Shown here: positions 26,963 to 40,300 of the stretch, piece after piece
Position numbering within the stretch: the stretch's first letter is position 1
How the letters are laid out: every line of letters begins with the position of its first letter
The notes under the pieces: model-generated
Told to the model about the DNA's origin: nothing
The model's database searches: none
The model's input: only the letters and a program-made list of their open reading frames with translations
Program-made: the position numbers and the translations under genes
Assembly (NCBI GenBank): GCA_964019155.1
Contig: OZ025244.1
Location: forward strand, 32,486,903 to 32,550,902
Direction of reading: 5' to 3'
Source of the DNA: Osedax fenrisi
Lineage: Eukaryota; Annelida; Polychaeta; Sabellida; Siboglinidae
Length of the DNA stretch: 64,000 bases

Positions 26963-29683
26963 GGTAACTCTAGCTAACTCTAGCTAACTCTAGCTAACTC
27001 TAGCTAACTCTAGGTAACTCTAGCTAACTCTAGTTAACTCTAGCTAACTCTAGGTAACTCTAGGTAACTCTAGCTAACTTTAGCTAACTTTAGGTAACTA
27101 TATGTAACTCTAGGTAACTCTAGCTAACTCTAGCTAACTCTAGCTAACTTTAAGTAACTCTAGCTAACTCTAGCTAACTTTAGCTAACTCTAAGTAACTC
27201 TAGCTAACTCTAGCTAACTTTAGCTAACTCTATGTAACTCTAGCTAACTCTAGCTAACTCTAGCTAACTCTAGGTAACTCTAGCTAACTCTAGCTAACTC
27301 TAGCTAACTCTAGCTAACTCTAGGTAACTCTAGCTAACTCTAGCTAACTCTATCTAACTCTAGGTAACTCTAGGTAACTCTAGCTAACGTTAGCTAACTC
27401 TAGGTAACTATAGGTAACTCTAGGTAACTCTAGCTAACTCTAGCTAACTCTAGCTAACTCTAGCTAACTCTAGGTAACTCTATCTAACTCTAGGTAAATC
27501 TAGGTAACTATAGCTAACTTTAGCTAACTCTAGCTAACTCTAGGTAACTTTAGCTAACTCTAGCTAACTCTAGCTAACTCTAGCTAATTCTAGCTAACTC
27601 TAGGTAATTCTAGTTAACTCTAGCTAACTCTAGCTAACTCTAGCTAACTCTAGCTAACTCTAGCTAACTCTAGCTAACTCTAGCTAACTTTAAGTAACTC
27701 TAGCTAACTCTAGCTAACTTTAGCTAACTCTAGCTAACTCTAGCTAACTTTAGCTAACTCTAGCTAACTCTAGGTAACTCTAGGTAACTCTAGCTAACTC
27801 TAGCTAACTCTAGCTAACTCTAGCTAATTTTAGCTAACTCTAGCTAACTCTAGCTAACTCTAGCTAACTCTAGCTAACTCTAGGTAACTTTAGCTAACTC
27901 TAGGTAACTTTAGCTAACTCTAGCTAACTCTAGTTAACTCTAGCTAACCTAGCTAACTCTAGGTAACTCTAGCTAACTCTAGCTAACTCTAGCTAACTCT
28001 AGGTAATGCTAGCTAACTCTAGCTAACTCTAGCTAACTCTAGCTAACTCTAGCTAACTCTAGGTAACTCTAGCTAACTTAAGCTAACTCTAGCTAACTCT
28101 AGCTAACTCTATCTAACTTTAAGTAACTCTAGCTAACTCTAGCTAACTTTAGCTAACTCTAGCTAACTCTAGCTAACTTTAGCTAATTCTAGCTAACTCT
28201 AGCTAACTCTAGGTAACTCTAGCTAACTCTAAGTAATATTAGCTAACTTTAGCTAACTCTAGCTAACTCTAGGTAACTCTAGCTAACTCTAGCTAACTCT
28301 AGCTAACTCTAGCTAACTCTAGGTAACTCTAGCTAACTCTAGTTAACTCTAGCTAACTCTAGGTAACTCTAGGTAACTCTAGCTAACTTTAGCTAACTTT
28401 AGGTAACTATAGGTAACTCTAGGTAACTCTAGCTAACTCTAGCTAACTCTAGCTAACTCTATGTAACTCTAGCTAACTCTAGGTAAATCTAGGTAACTCT
28501 AGCTAACTTTAGCTAACTCTAGCTAACTCTAGCTAACTCTAGCTAACTCTAGCTAACTCTAGCTAACTCTAGGTAACTCTAGCTAACTCTAGCTAACTCT
28601 AGCTAACTCTAGCTAACTCTAGCTAACTCTAGGTAACTCTAGCTAACTCTAGGTAACTCTAGATAACTCTAGCTAACTCTAGCTAACTCTAGCTAACTCT
28701 AGGTAAGTCTAGCTAACTCTAGCTAACTCTAGCTAACTCTAGCTAACTCTAGGTAACTCTAGGTAACTCTAGCTAACTTTAGCTAACTCTAGATAACTCT
28801 AGCTAACTCTAGGTAACTCTAGCTAACTCTAGCTAACTCTAGCTAACTCTAGCTAACTTTAGCTAACTCTAGGTAACTCTAGCTAACTCTAGCTAACTCT
28901 AGCTAACTCTAGCTAACTCTATGTAACTCTAGGTAACTCTAGATAACTTTAGCTAACTCTAGCTAACTCTAGCTAACTCTAGCTAACTTTAAGTAACTCT
29001 AGCTAACTCTAGCTAACTCTAGGTAACTCTAGCTAACTCTAGCTAACTCTAGCTAACTCTAGCTAACTCTAGCTAACTCTAGGTAACTCTAGCTAACTCT
29101 AGGTAACTCTAGATAACTCTAGCTAACTCTAGCTAACTCTAGCTAACTCTAGGTAAGTCTAGCTAACTCTAGCTAACTCTAGCTAACTCTAGCTAACTCT
29201 AGGTAACTCTAGGTAACTCTAGCTAACTTTAGCTAACTCTAGATAACTCTAGCTAACTTTAGCTAACTCTAGGTAACTCTAGCTAACTCTAGCTAACTCT
29301 AGCTAACTCTAGCTAACTCTATGTAACTCTAGGTAACTCTAGATAACTTTAGCTAACTCTAGCTAACTCTAGCTAACTCTAGCTAACTTTAAGTAACTCT
29401 AGCTAACTCTAGCTAACTCTAGCTAACTCTAGGTAACTCTAGCTAACTCTAGGTAACTCTAGATAACTCTAGCTAACTCTAGCTAACTCTAGCTAACTCT
29501 AGCTAACTTTAGCTAACTCTATGTAACTCTAGCTAACTCTAGCTAACTCTAGCTAACTCTAGGTAATTCTAGCTAACTCTAGCTAACTCTAGGTAACTCT
29601 AGCTAACTCTAGCTAACTCTAGCTAACTCTAGCTAACTCTAGGTAACTCTAGGTAACTCTAGGTAACTCTAGGTAACTCTAGG
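26963..29683. repeat. Decamer satellite array 4
   Basis: 2.7 kb of decamers, collinear with array 3 at an offset of 3,764: CTAACGTTAG at 27,384-27,393 and the 9-bp CTAACCTAG at 27,944-27,952 fall in the equivalent places. It is shorter than array 3 because a run around the first GTAATATTAG has been lost and the second 450-bp repeat is truncated near 29,250. Only satellite is present. Confidence 0.99.
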
Positions 29684-30115
29684 TTACAACTCTATGCTAC
29701 ACTAAAATATAATACTCCATCTACTCGACTTAGGTCATCGAATGATAAACTTGTACTCGTCTATCATAAATCCAAGTTGATTCGAACAAGCAATCGTGCT
29801 TTCTCGTGTAGTTCACCAACGTTATGGAATTCTATTCCTCTCCATATCAGATCAATACATTATACACATAAGTTTAAGAATGTATTGAAATCATATATAT
29901 TATCAACGAATTGATACTTGATTGTTTAATATATAATTATAATATTTTGTATAACTTATATTACACGATTGTTTATGTTTTTTTGTTTACTATATTTTTT
30001 TACTATATGTTTATGTTTATAATCATCTTCTTTTCTCACACTTATCAGAACAATCTTTGTTGTTATTTAATGAGTGTTTAAATAAATCGTCTTATTATTA
30101 TTATTATTATTATTA
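29684..30115 (+). repeat. AT-rich block, copy 4 (432 bp)
   Basis: As the reference copy, with eight TTA units, but one G is missing near 29,996 (TATATG followed by six T is reduced to TATA followed by seven T). This single-base loss is private to this copy. TAGG flanks and class A downstream decamers are kept. Confidence 0.86.
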
Positions 30116-32746
30116 GGTAACTCTAGCTAACTCTAGCTAACTCTAGCTAACTCTAGCTAACTCTAGGTAACTCTAGCTAACTCTAGTTAACTCTAGCTAA
30201 CTCTAGGTAACTCTAGGTAACTCTAGCTAACTTTAGCTAACTTTAGGTAACTATATGTAACTCTAGGTAACTCTAGCTAACTCTAGCTAACTCTAGCTAA
30301 CTTTAAGTAACTCTAGCTAACTCTAGCTAACTTTAGCTAACTCTAAGTAACTCTAGCTAACTCTAGCTAACTTTAGCTAACTCTATGTAACTCTAGCTAA
30401 CTCTAGCTAACTCTAGCTAACTCTAGGTAACTCTAGCTAACTCTAGCTAACTCTAGCTAACTCTAGCTAACTCTAGGTAACTCTAGCTAACTCTAGCTAA
30501 CTCTATCTAACTCTAGGTAACTCTAGCTAACTCTAGCTAACGTTAGCTAACTCTAGGTAACTATAGGTAACTCTAGGTAACTCTAGCTAACTCTAGCTAA
30601 CTCTAGCTAACTCTAGCTAACTCTAGGTAACTCTATCTAACTCTAGGTAAATCTAGGTAACTATAGCTAACTTTAGCTAACTCTAGCTAACTCTAGGTAA
30701 CTTTAGCTAACTCTAGCTAACTCTAGCTAACTCTAGCTAACTCTAGCTAACTCTAGGTAATTCTAGTTAACTCTAGCTAACTCTAGCTAACTCTAGCTAA
30801 CTCTAGCTAACTCTAGCTAACTCTAGCTAACTCTAGCTAACTTTAAGTAACTCTAGCTAACTCTAGCTAACTTTAGCTAACTCTAGCTAACTCTAGCTAA
30901 CTTTAGCTAACTCTAGCTAACTCTAGGTAACTCTAGGTAACTCTAGCTAACTCTAGCTAACTCTAGCTAACTCTAGCTAATTTTAGCTAACTCTAGCTAA
31001 CTCTAGCTAACTCTAGCTAACTCTAGCTAACTCTAGGTAACTTTAGCTAACTCTAGGTAACTTTAGCTAACTCTAGCTAACTCTAGTTAACTCTAGCTAA
31101 CCTAGCTAACTCTAGGTAACTCTAGCTAACTCTAGCTAACTCTAGCTAACTCTAGGTAATGCTAGCTAACTCTAGCTAACTCTAGCTAACTCTAGCTAAC
31201 TCTAGCTAACTCTAGGTAACTCTAGCTAACTTAAGCTAACTCTAGCTAACTCTAGCTAACTCTATCTAACTTTAAGTAACTCTAGCTAACTCTAGCTAAC
31301 TTTAGCTAACTCTAGCTAACTCTAGCTAACTTTAGCTAATTCTAGCTAACTCTAGCTAACTCTAGGTAACTCTAGCTAACTCTAGCTAACTTTAGCTAAC
31401 TCTATGTAACTCTAGCTAACTCTAGCTAACTCTAGCTAACTCTAGGTAATATTAGCTAACTTTAGCTAACTATAGCTAACTCTAGGTAACTCTAGCTAAC
31501 TCTAGCTAACTCTAGCTAACTCTAGCTAACTCTAGGTAACTCTAGCTAACTCTAGTTAACTCTAGCTAACTCTAGGTAACTCTAGGTAACTCTAGCTAAC
31601 TTTAGCTAACTTTAGGTAACTATAGGTAACTCTAGGTAACTCTAGCTAACTCTAGCTAACTCTAGCTAACATCTAGGTAACTATAGCTAACTCTAGGTAA
31701 ATCTAGGTAACTCTAGCTAACTTTAGCTAACTATAGCTAACTCTAGGTAACTTTAGCTAACTCTAGCTAACTCTAGCTAACTCTAGCTAACTCTAGCTAA
31801 CTCTAGGTAACTCTAGCTAACTCTAGCTAACTCTAGCTAACTCTAGCTAACTCTAGCTAACTCTAGGTAACTCTAGCTAACTCTAGGTAACTCTAGATAA
31901 CTCTAGCTAACTCTAGCTAACTCTATTTAACTCTAGGTAAGTCTAGCTAACTCTAGCTAACTCTAGCTAACTCTAGCTAACTCTAGGTAACTCTAGGTAA
32001 CTCTAGCTAACTTTAGCTAACTCTAGATAACTCTAGCTAACTCTAGGTACTCTAGCTAACTCTAGCTAACTCTAGCTAACTCTAGCTAACTTTAGCTAAC
32101 TCTAGGTAACTCTAGCTAAATCTAGCTAACTCTAGCTAACTCTAGCTAACTCTATGTAACTCTAGGTAACTCTAGATAACTTTAGCTAACTTTAGCTAAC
32201 TCTAGCTAACTTTAATTAACTCTAGCTAACTCTAGCTAACTTTAGCTAACTCTAGCTAACTCTAGCTAACTTTAGCTAACTCTAGCTAACTCTAGGTAAC
32301 TCTAGGTAACTCTAGCTAACTCTAGCTAACTTTAGCTAACTCTATGTAACTCTAGCTAACTCTAGCTAACTCTAGCTAACTCTAGGTAACTCTAGGTAAC
32401 TCTAGATAACTTTAGCTAACTCTAGCTAACTCTAGCTAACTCTAGCTAACTTTAAGTAACTCTAGCTAACTCTAGCTAACTCTAGCTAACTCTAGGTAAC
32501 TCTAGCTAACTCTAGGTAACTCTAGATAACTCTAGCTAACTGTAGCTAACTCTAGCTAACTCTAGCTAACTTTAGCTAACTCTATGTAACTCTAGCTAAC
32601 TCTAGCTAACTCTAGCTAACTCTAGGTAATTCTAGCTAACTCTAGCTAACTCTAGGTAACTCTAGCTAACTCTAGCTAACTCTAGCTAACTCTAGCTAAC
32701 TCTAGGTAACTCTAGGTAACTCTAGGTAACTCTAGGTAACTCTAGG
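30116..32746. repeat. Decamer satellite array 5
   Basis: 2.6 kb of decamers with three register changes: the 9-bp CTAACCTAG at 31,097-31,105, an 11-bp CTAACATCTAG at 31,666-31,676, and the 9-bp GTACTCTAG at 32,047-32,055. CTAACGTTAG is at 30,537-30,546. A CTTTAATTAACTC variant near 32,211 makes an 8-bp TTAATTAA palindrome that is shared with array 6 near 35,275. Only satellite is present. Confidence 0.99.
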
Positions 32747-33176
32747 TTACAACTCTATGCTACACTAAAATATAATACTCCATCTACTCGACTTAGGTCA
32801 TCGAATGATAAACTTGTACTCGTCTATCATAAATCCAAGTTGATTCGAACAAGCAATCGTGCTTTCTCGTGTAGTTCACCAACGTTATGGAATTCTATTC
32901 CTCTCCATATCAGATCAATACATTATACACATAAGTTTAAGAATGTATTGAAATCATATATATTATCAACGAATTGATACTTGATTGTTTAATATATAAT
33001 TATAATATTTTGTATAACTTATATTACACGATTGTTTATGTTTTTTTGTTTACTATATGTTTTTTACTATATGTTTATGTTTATAATCATCTTCTTTTCT
33101 CACACTTATCAGAACAATCTTTATTGTTATTTAATGAGTGTTTAAATAAATCGTCTTATTATTATTATTATTATTA
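32747..33176 (+). repeat. AT-rich block, copy 5 (430 bp)
   Basis: One TTA unit shorter than the reference (seven units) and with a private G to A change at about 33,123 in the sequence CTTTGTTG. It has TAGG flanks and is the last copy followed by class A decamer order. Confidence 0.86.
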
Positions 33177-35567
33177 GGTAACTCTAGCTAACTCTAGCTA
33201 ACTCTAGCTAACTCTAGCTAACTCTAGGTAACTCTAGCTAACTCTAGTTAACTCTAGCTAACTCTAGGTAACTCTAGGTAACTCTAGCTAACTTTAGCTA
33301 ACTTTAGGTAACTATATGTAACTCTAGGTAACTCTAGCTAACTCTAGCTAACTCTAGCTAACTTTAAGTAACTCTAGCTAACTCTAGCTAACTTTAGCTA
33401 ACTCTAAGTAACTCTAGCTAACTCTAGCTAACTTTAGCTAACTCTATGTAACTCTAGCTAACTCTAGCTAACTCTAGCTAACTCTAGGTAACTCTAACTA
33501 ACTCTAGCTAACTCTAGCTAACTCTAGCTAACTCTAGGTAACTCTAGATAACTCTAGCTAACTCTATCTAACTCTAGGTAACTCTAGGTAACTCTAGCTA
33601 ACGTTAGCTAACTCTAGGTAACTATAGGTAACTCTAGGTAACTCTAGCTAACTCTAGCTAACTCTAGCTAACTCTAGCTAACTCTAGGTAACTCTAGCTA
33701 ACTCTAGGTAAATCTAGGTAACTATAGCTAACTTTAGCTAACTCTAGCTAACTCTAGGTAACTTTAGCTAACTCTAGCTAACTCTAGCTAACTCTAGCTA
33801 ACTCTAGCTAACTCTAGGTAATTCTAGTTAACTCTAGCTAACTCTAGCTAACTCTAGCTAACTCTAGCTAACTCTAGCTAACTCTAGCTAACTCTAGCTA
33901 ACTTTAAGTAACTCTAGCTAACTCTAGCTAACTTTAGCTAACTCTAGCTAACTCTAGTTAACTTTAGCTAACTCTAGCTAACTCTAGGTAACTCTAGGTA
34001 ACTCTAGCTAACTCTAGCTAACTCTAGCTAACTCTAGCTAATTTTAGCTAACTCTAGCTAACTCTAGCTAACTCTAGCTAACTCTAGCTAACTCTAGGTA
34101 ACTTTAGCTAACTCTAGGTAACTTTAGCTAACTCTAGCTAACTCTAGTTAACTCTAGCTAACTCTAGCTAACTCTAGGTAACTCTAGCTAACTCTAGCTA
34201 ACTCTAGCTAACTCTAGGTAATGCTAGCTAACTCTAGCTAACTCTAGCTAACTCTAGCTAACTCTAGCTAACTCTAGGTAACTCTAGCTAACTTTAGCTA
34301 ACTCTAGCTAACTCTAGCTAACTCTATCTAACTTTAAGTAACTCTAGCTAACTCTAGCTAACTTTAGCTAACTCTAGCTAACTCTAGCTAACTTTAGCTA
34401 ATTCTAGCTAACTCTAGCTAACTCTAGGTAACTCTAGCTAACTCTAGCTAACTTTAGCTAACTCTATGTAACTCTAGCTAACTCTAGCTAACTCTAGCTA
34501 ACTCTAGGTAATATTAGCTAACTTTAGCTAACTATAGCTAACTCTAGGTAACTCTAGCTAACTCTAGCTAACTCTAGCTAACTCTAGCTAACTCTAGGTA
34601 ACTCTAGCTAACTCTAGTTAACTCTAGCTAACTCTAGGTAACTCTAGGTAACTCTAGCTAACTTTAGCTAACTTTAGGTAACTATAGGTAACTCTAGGTA
34701 ACTCTAGCTAACTCTAGCTAACTCTAGCTAACTCTAGGTAACTCTAGCTAACTCTAGGTAAATCTAGGTAACTCTAGCTAACTTTAGCTAACTCTAGCTA
34801 ACTCTAGGTAACTTTAGCTAACTCTAGCTAACTCTAGCTAACTCTAGCTAACTCTAGCTAACTCTAGGTAACTCTAGCTAACTCTAGCTAACTCTAGCTA
34901 ACTCTAGCTAACTCTAGCTAACTCTAGGTAACTCTAGCTAACTCTAGGTAACTCTAGATAACTCTAGCTAACTCTAGCTAACTCTAGCTAACTCTAGGTA
35001 AGTCTAGCTAACTCTAGCTAACTCTAGCTAACTCTAGCTAACTCTAGGTAACTCTAGGTAACTCTAGCTAACTTTAGCTAACTCTAGATAACTCTAGCTA
35101 ACTCTAGGTACTCTAGCTAACTCTAGCTAACTCTAGCTAACTCTAGCTAACTTTAGCTAACTCTAGGTAACTCTAGCTAACTCTAGCTAACTCTAGCTAA
35201 CTCTAGCTAACTTTATGTAACTCTAGGTAACTCTAGATAACTTTAGCTAACTCTAGCTAACTCTAGCTAACTTTAATTAACTCTAGCTAACTCTAGCTAA
35301 CTTTAGCTAACTCTAGCTAACTCTAGCTAACTTTAGCTAACTCTAGCTAACTCTAGGTAACTCTAGGTAACTCTAGCTAACTCTAGCTAACTTTAGCTAA
35401 CTCTATGTAACTCTAGCTAACTCTAGCTAACTCTAGCTAACTCTAGGTAATTCTAGCTAACTCTAGCTAACTCTAGGTAACTCTAGCTAACTCTAGCTAA
35501 CTCTAGCTAACTCTAGCTAACTCTAGGTAACTCTAGGTAACTCTAGGTAACTCTAGGTAACTCTAGG
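33177..35567. repeat. Decamer satellite array 6
   Basis: 2.4 kb of decamers collinear with array 5: CTAACGTTAG at 33,598-33,607, the 9-bp GTACTCTAG at 35,108-35,116 and the TTAATTAA variant near 35,275. Where arrays 3, 4 and 5 carry CTAACCTAG, this array has a normal CTAACTCTAG near 34,160, and the 11-bp form of array 5 is also absent. Only satellite is present. Confidence 0.99.
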
Positions 35568-36000
35568 TTACAACTCTATGCTACACTAAAATATAATACT
35601 CCATCTACTCGACTTAGGTCATCGAATGATAAACTTGTACTCGTCTATCATAAATCCAAGTTGATTCGAACAAGCAATCGTGCTTTCTCGTGTAGTTCAC
35701 CAACGTTATGGAATTCTATTCCTCTCCATATCAGATCAATACATTATACACATAAGTTTAAGAATGTATTGAAATCATATATATTATCAACGAATTGATA
35801 CTTGATTGTTTAATATATAATTATAATATTTTGTATAACTTATATTACACGATTGTTTATGTTTTTTTGTTTACTATATGTTTTTTACTATATGTTTATG
35901 TTTATAATCATCTTCTTTTCTCACACTTATCAGAACAATCTTTGTTGTTATTTAATGAGTGTTTAAATAAATCGTCTTATTATTATTATTATTATTATTA
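35568..36000 (+). repeat. AT-rich 433-bp block, copy 6
   Basis: Reference-like block with eight TTA units. It is the first copy followed by class B decamer order (GTAAC, CTAAC, TTAAC, then CTAAC monomers), while its upstream flank still resembles the class A units. It therefore marks the join between the two block families. Confidence 0.86.
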
Positions 36001-36912
36001 GGTAACTCTAGCTAACTCTAGTTAACTCTAGCTAACTCTAGCTAACTCTAGCTAACTCTAGCTAACTCTAGCTAACTCTAGGTAACTCTAGCTAACTCTA
36101 GGTAACTCTAGGTAACTCTAGCTAACTCTAGGTAACTTTAGCTAACTCTAGCTAACTCTAGCTAACTCTAGCTAACTCTAGCTAACTCTAGGTAACTCTA
36201 GCTAACTCTAGGTAACTCTAGATAACTCTAGCTAACTCTAGCTAACTCTAGCTAACTCTAGGTAAGTCTAGCTAACTCTAGCTAACTCTAGCTAACTCTA
36301 GCTAACTCTAGGTAACTCTAGGTAACTCTAGCTAACTTTAGCTAACTCTAGATAACTCTAGCTAACTCTAGGTAACTCTAGCTAACTCTAGCTAACTCTA
36401 GGTAACTCTAGGTAACTCTAGCTAACTTTAGCTAACTCTAGATAACTCTAGCTAACTCTAGGTAACTCTAGCTAACTCTAGCTAACTTTAGCTAACTCTA
36501 GGTAACTCTAGCTAATTCTAGCTAACTCTAGCTAACTCTAGCTAACTCTATGTAACTCTAGGTAACTCTAGATAACTTTAGCTAACTCTAGCTAACTCTA
36601 GCTAACTCTAGCTAACTTTAAGTAACTCTAGCTAAATCTAGCTAACTTTAGCTAACTCTAGCTAACTCTAGCTAACTTTAGCTAACTCTAGCTAACTCTA
36701 GGTAACTCTAGGTAACTCTAGCTAACTCTAGCTAACTTTAGCTAACTCTATGTAACTCTAGCTAACTCTAGCTAACTCTAGCTAACTCTAGGTAATTCTA
36801 GCTAACTCTAGCTAACTCTAGGTAACTCTAGCTAATTCTAGCTAACTCTAGCTAACTCTAGCTAACTCTAGGTAACTCTAGGTAACTCTAGGTAACTCTA
36901 GGTAACTCTAGG
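36001..36912. repeat. Decamer satellite array 7
   Basis: The shortest array, 912 bp or about 91 decamers, between blocks 6 and 7. It has a short duplicated stretch (GTAACTCTAG twice, then CTAACTTTAG and ATAACTCTAG, near 36,311 and 36,401) and no CTAACGTTAG. It looks like a class B unit reduced to its two ends. Confidence 0.99.
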
Positions 36913-37340
36913 TTACAACTCTATGCTACACTAAAATATAATACTCCATCTACTCGACTTAGGTCATCGAATGATAAACTTGTACTCGTTTATCATAAAT
37001 CCAAGTTGATTCGAACAAGCAATCGTGCTTTCTCGTGTAGTTCACCAACGTTATGGAATTCTATTCCTCTCCATATCAGATCAATACATTATACACATAA
37101 GTTTAAGAATGTATTGAAATCATATATATTATCAACGAATTGATACTTGATTGTTTAATATATAATTATAATATTTTGTATAACTTATATTACACGATTG
37201 TTTATGTTTTTTTTGTTTACTATATGTTTTTTACTATATGTTTATGTTTATAATCATCTTCTTTTCTCACACTTATCAGAACAATCTTTGTTGTTATTTA
37301 ATGAGTGTTTAAATAAATCGTCTTATTATTATTATTATTA
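36913..37340 (+). repeat. AT-rich block, copy 7 (428 bp, shortest tail)
   Basis: This copy has only six TTA units, an extra T in the T-run (TTTATG followed by eight T near 37,206) and a private C to T change at about 36,990 (CTCGTTTATC). The following 130 bp of decamers match those after copy 6. Confidence 0.86.
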
Positions 37341-40300
37341 GGTAACTCTAGCTAACTCTAGTTAACTCTAGCTAACTCTAGCTAACTCTAGCTAACTCTA
37401 GCTAACTCTAGCTAACTCTAGGTAACTCTAGCTAACTCTAGGTAACTCTAGGTAACTCTAGCTAACTCTAGGTAACTTTAGCTAACTCTAGCTAACTCTA
37501 GCTAACTCTAGCTAACTCTAGCTAACTCTAGCTAACTCTAGCTAACTCTAGCTAACTCTAGGTAACTCTAGCTAACTCTAGCTAACAATAGCTAACTCTA
37601 GGTAACTCTAGCTAACTCATTGTAACTCTAGATAACTCTAGCTAACTATAGCTAACTCTAGCTAACTCTAGGTAAGTCTAGCTAACTCTAGCTAACTCTA
37701 GCTAACTCTAGCTAACTCTAGCTAATTTTAGCTAACTCTAGCTAACTCTAGCTAACTCTAGCTAACTCTAGCTAACTCTAGGTAACTTTAGCTAACTCTA
37801 GGTAACTCTAGCTAACTCTAGCTAACTCTAGCTAACTCTAGCTAACTCTAGGTAACTCAATCTAACTCTAGCTAACTCTAGGTAACTCTAAGTAACTCTA
37901 GGTAACTCTAGGTAACTCTAGCTAACTCTAGCTAACTCTAGCTAACTTTAGCTAACTCTATGTAACTCTAGCTAACTCTTGCTAACTCTAGCTAACTCTA
38001 GCTAACTCTATGTAACTCTAGGTAACTCTAGCTAACTTTAGCTAACTCTAGCTAATTCTAGCTAACTCTAGCTAACTCTAGCTAACTCTAGGTAACTCTA
38101 GCTAACTCTAGCTAACTTTAGCTAACTCTAGGTAACTCTAGGTAACTCTAGCTAACTTTAGCTAACTCTAGCTAACTCTAGCTAACTCTATCTAACTCTA
38201 GCTAACTCTAGCTAACTCTAGCTAACTCTAGCTAACTTTAGCTAATTCTAGCTAACTCTAGCTAACTCTAGGTAACTCTAGCTAACTCTAGCTAACTTTA
38301 GCTAACTCTAGGTAACTCTAGCTAACTCTTGCTAACTCTAGCTAACTCTAGCTAACTCTATGTAACTCTAGCTAACTCTAGCTAACTTTAGCTAACTCTA
38401 GCTAACTCTAGCTAACTCTAGGTAACTCTAGCTAACTCTAGCTAACTTTAGCTAACTCTATGTAACTCTAGGTAACTCTAGGTAACTCTAGCTAACTTTA
38501 GCTAACTCTAGATAACTCTAGCTAACTCTAGGTAACTCTAGCTAACTCTAGCTAACTCTAGCTAACTCTAGCTAACTCTAGCTAACTCTAGGTAACTCTA
38601 GCTAACTCTAGCTAACTCTAGCTAACTCTAGCTAACTCTAGCTGACTCTAGGTAACTCTAGCTAACTCTAGGTAACTCTAGATAACTCTAGCTAACTCTA
38701 GCTAACTCTAGCTAAATCTAGGTAAGTCTAGCTAACTCTAGCTAACTCTAGCTAACTCTAGCTAACTCTAGCTAACTCTAGCTAACTCTAGCTAACTTTA
38801 GGTAACTCTATCTAACTCTAGGTAACTCTAGCTAACTCTAGCTAACTCTAGCTAACTCTAGCTAACTCTAGGTAACTCTAGCTAACTCTAGCTAACTCTA
38901 GCTAACTCTAGCTAACTCTAGCTAACTCTAGGTAACTCTAGCTAACTCTATGTAACTCTAGATAACTCTAGCTAACTCTAGCTAACTCTAGCTAACTCTA
39001 GGTAAGTCTAGATAACTCTAGCTAACTCTAGCTAACTCTAGCTAACTCTAGCTAATTTTAGCTAACTCTAGCTAACTCTAGCTAATTCTAGCTAACTCTA
39101 GCTAACTCTAGGTAACTTTAGCTAACTCTAGGTAACTTTAGCTAACTCTAGCTAACTCTAGGTAACTCTAGGTAACTCTAGCTAACTCTAGTTAACTCTA
39201 GCTAACTCTAGCTAACTTTATCTAACTCTATGTAACTCTAGCTAACTCTAGCTAACTCTAGCTAACTCTAGGTAATTCTAGCTAACTCTAGCTAACTCTA
39301 GCTAACTCTAGGTAACTCTAGCTAACTCTAGCTAACTTTAGCTAACTCTAGGTAACTCTAGCTAACTCTTGCTAACTCTAGCTAACTCTAGCTAACTCTA
39401 TGTAACTCTAGCTAACTCTAGCTAACTTTAGCTAACTCTAGCTAACTCTAGCTAACTCTAGGTAACTCTAGCTAACTCTAGCTAACTTTAGCTAACTCTA
39501 TGTAACTCTAGGTAACTCTAGGTAACTCTAGCTAACTTTAGCTAACTCTAGATAACTCTAGCTAACTCTAGGTAACTCTAGCTAACTCTAGCTAACTCTA
39601 GCTAACTCTAGCTAACTCTAGCTAACTCTAGGTAACTCTAGCTAACTCTAGCTAACTCTAGCTAACTCTAGCTAACTCTAGCTGACTCTAGGTAACTCTA
39701 GCTAACTCTAGGTAACTCTAGATAACTCTAGCTAACTCTAGCTAACTCTAGCTAAATCTAGGTAAGTCTAGCTAACTCTAGCTAACTCTAGCTAACTCTA
39801 GCTAACTCTAGCTAACTCTAGCTAACTCTAGCTAACTTTAGGTAACTCTATCTAACTCTAGGTAACTCTAGCTAACTCTAGCTAACTCTAGCTAACTCTA
39901 GCTAACTCTAGGTAACTCTAGCTAACTCTAGCTAACTCTAGCTAACTCTAGCTAACTCTAGCTAACTCTAGGTAACTCTAGCTAACTCTATGTAACTCTA
40001 GATAACTCTAGCTAACTCTAGCTAACTCTAGCTAACTCTAGGTAAGTCTAGATAACTCTAGCTAACTCTAGCTAACTCTAGCTAACTCTAGCTAATTTTA
40101 GCTAACTCTAGCTAACTCTAGCTAATTCTAGCTAACTCTAGCTAACTCTAGGTAACTTTAGCTAACTCTAGGTAACTTTAGCTAACTCTAGCTAACTCTA
40201 GGTAACTCTAGGTAACTCTAGCTAACTCTAGTTAACTCTAGCTAACTCTAGCTAACTTTATCTAACTCTATGTAACTCTAGCTAACTCTAGCTAACTCTA

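Larger units (their letters stand above)
22766..35567 (+). repeat. Class A higher-order units, each one block plus its array (4 units)
   Basis: Four successive units begin at blocks 2, 3, 4 and 5 and measure 3,764, 3,154, 3,063 and 2,821 bp. Each starts with the block, then the same decamer order (five CTAAC-type after the first, GTAAC, CTAAC, TTAAC and onward to an ATATGTAAC monomer), a CTAACGTTAG about 850 bp from the block start, and closes with three or more GTAACTCTAG monomers. Length differences come from loss of inner decamers (for example the 450-bp pair is missing from later units). The slipped monomer CTAACCTAG is shared by the first three units only. Confidence 0.87.
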
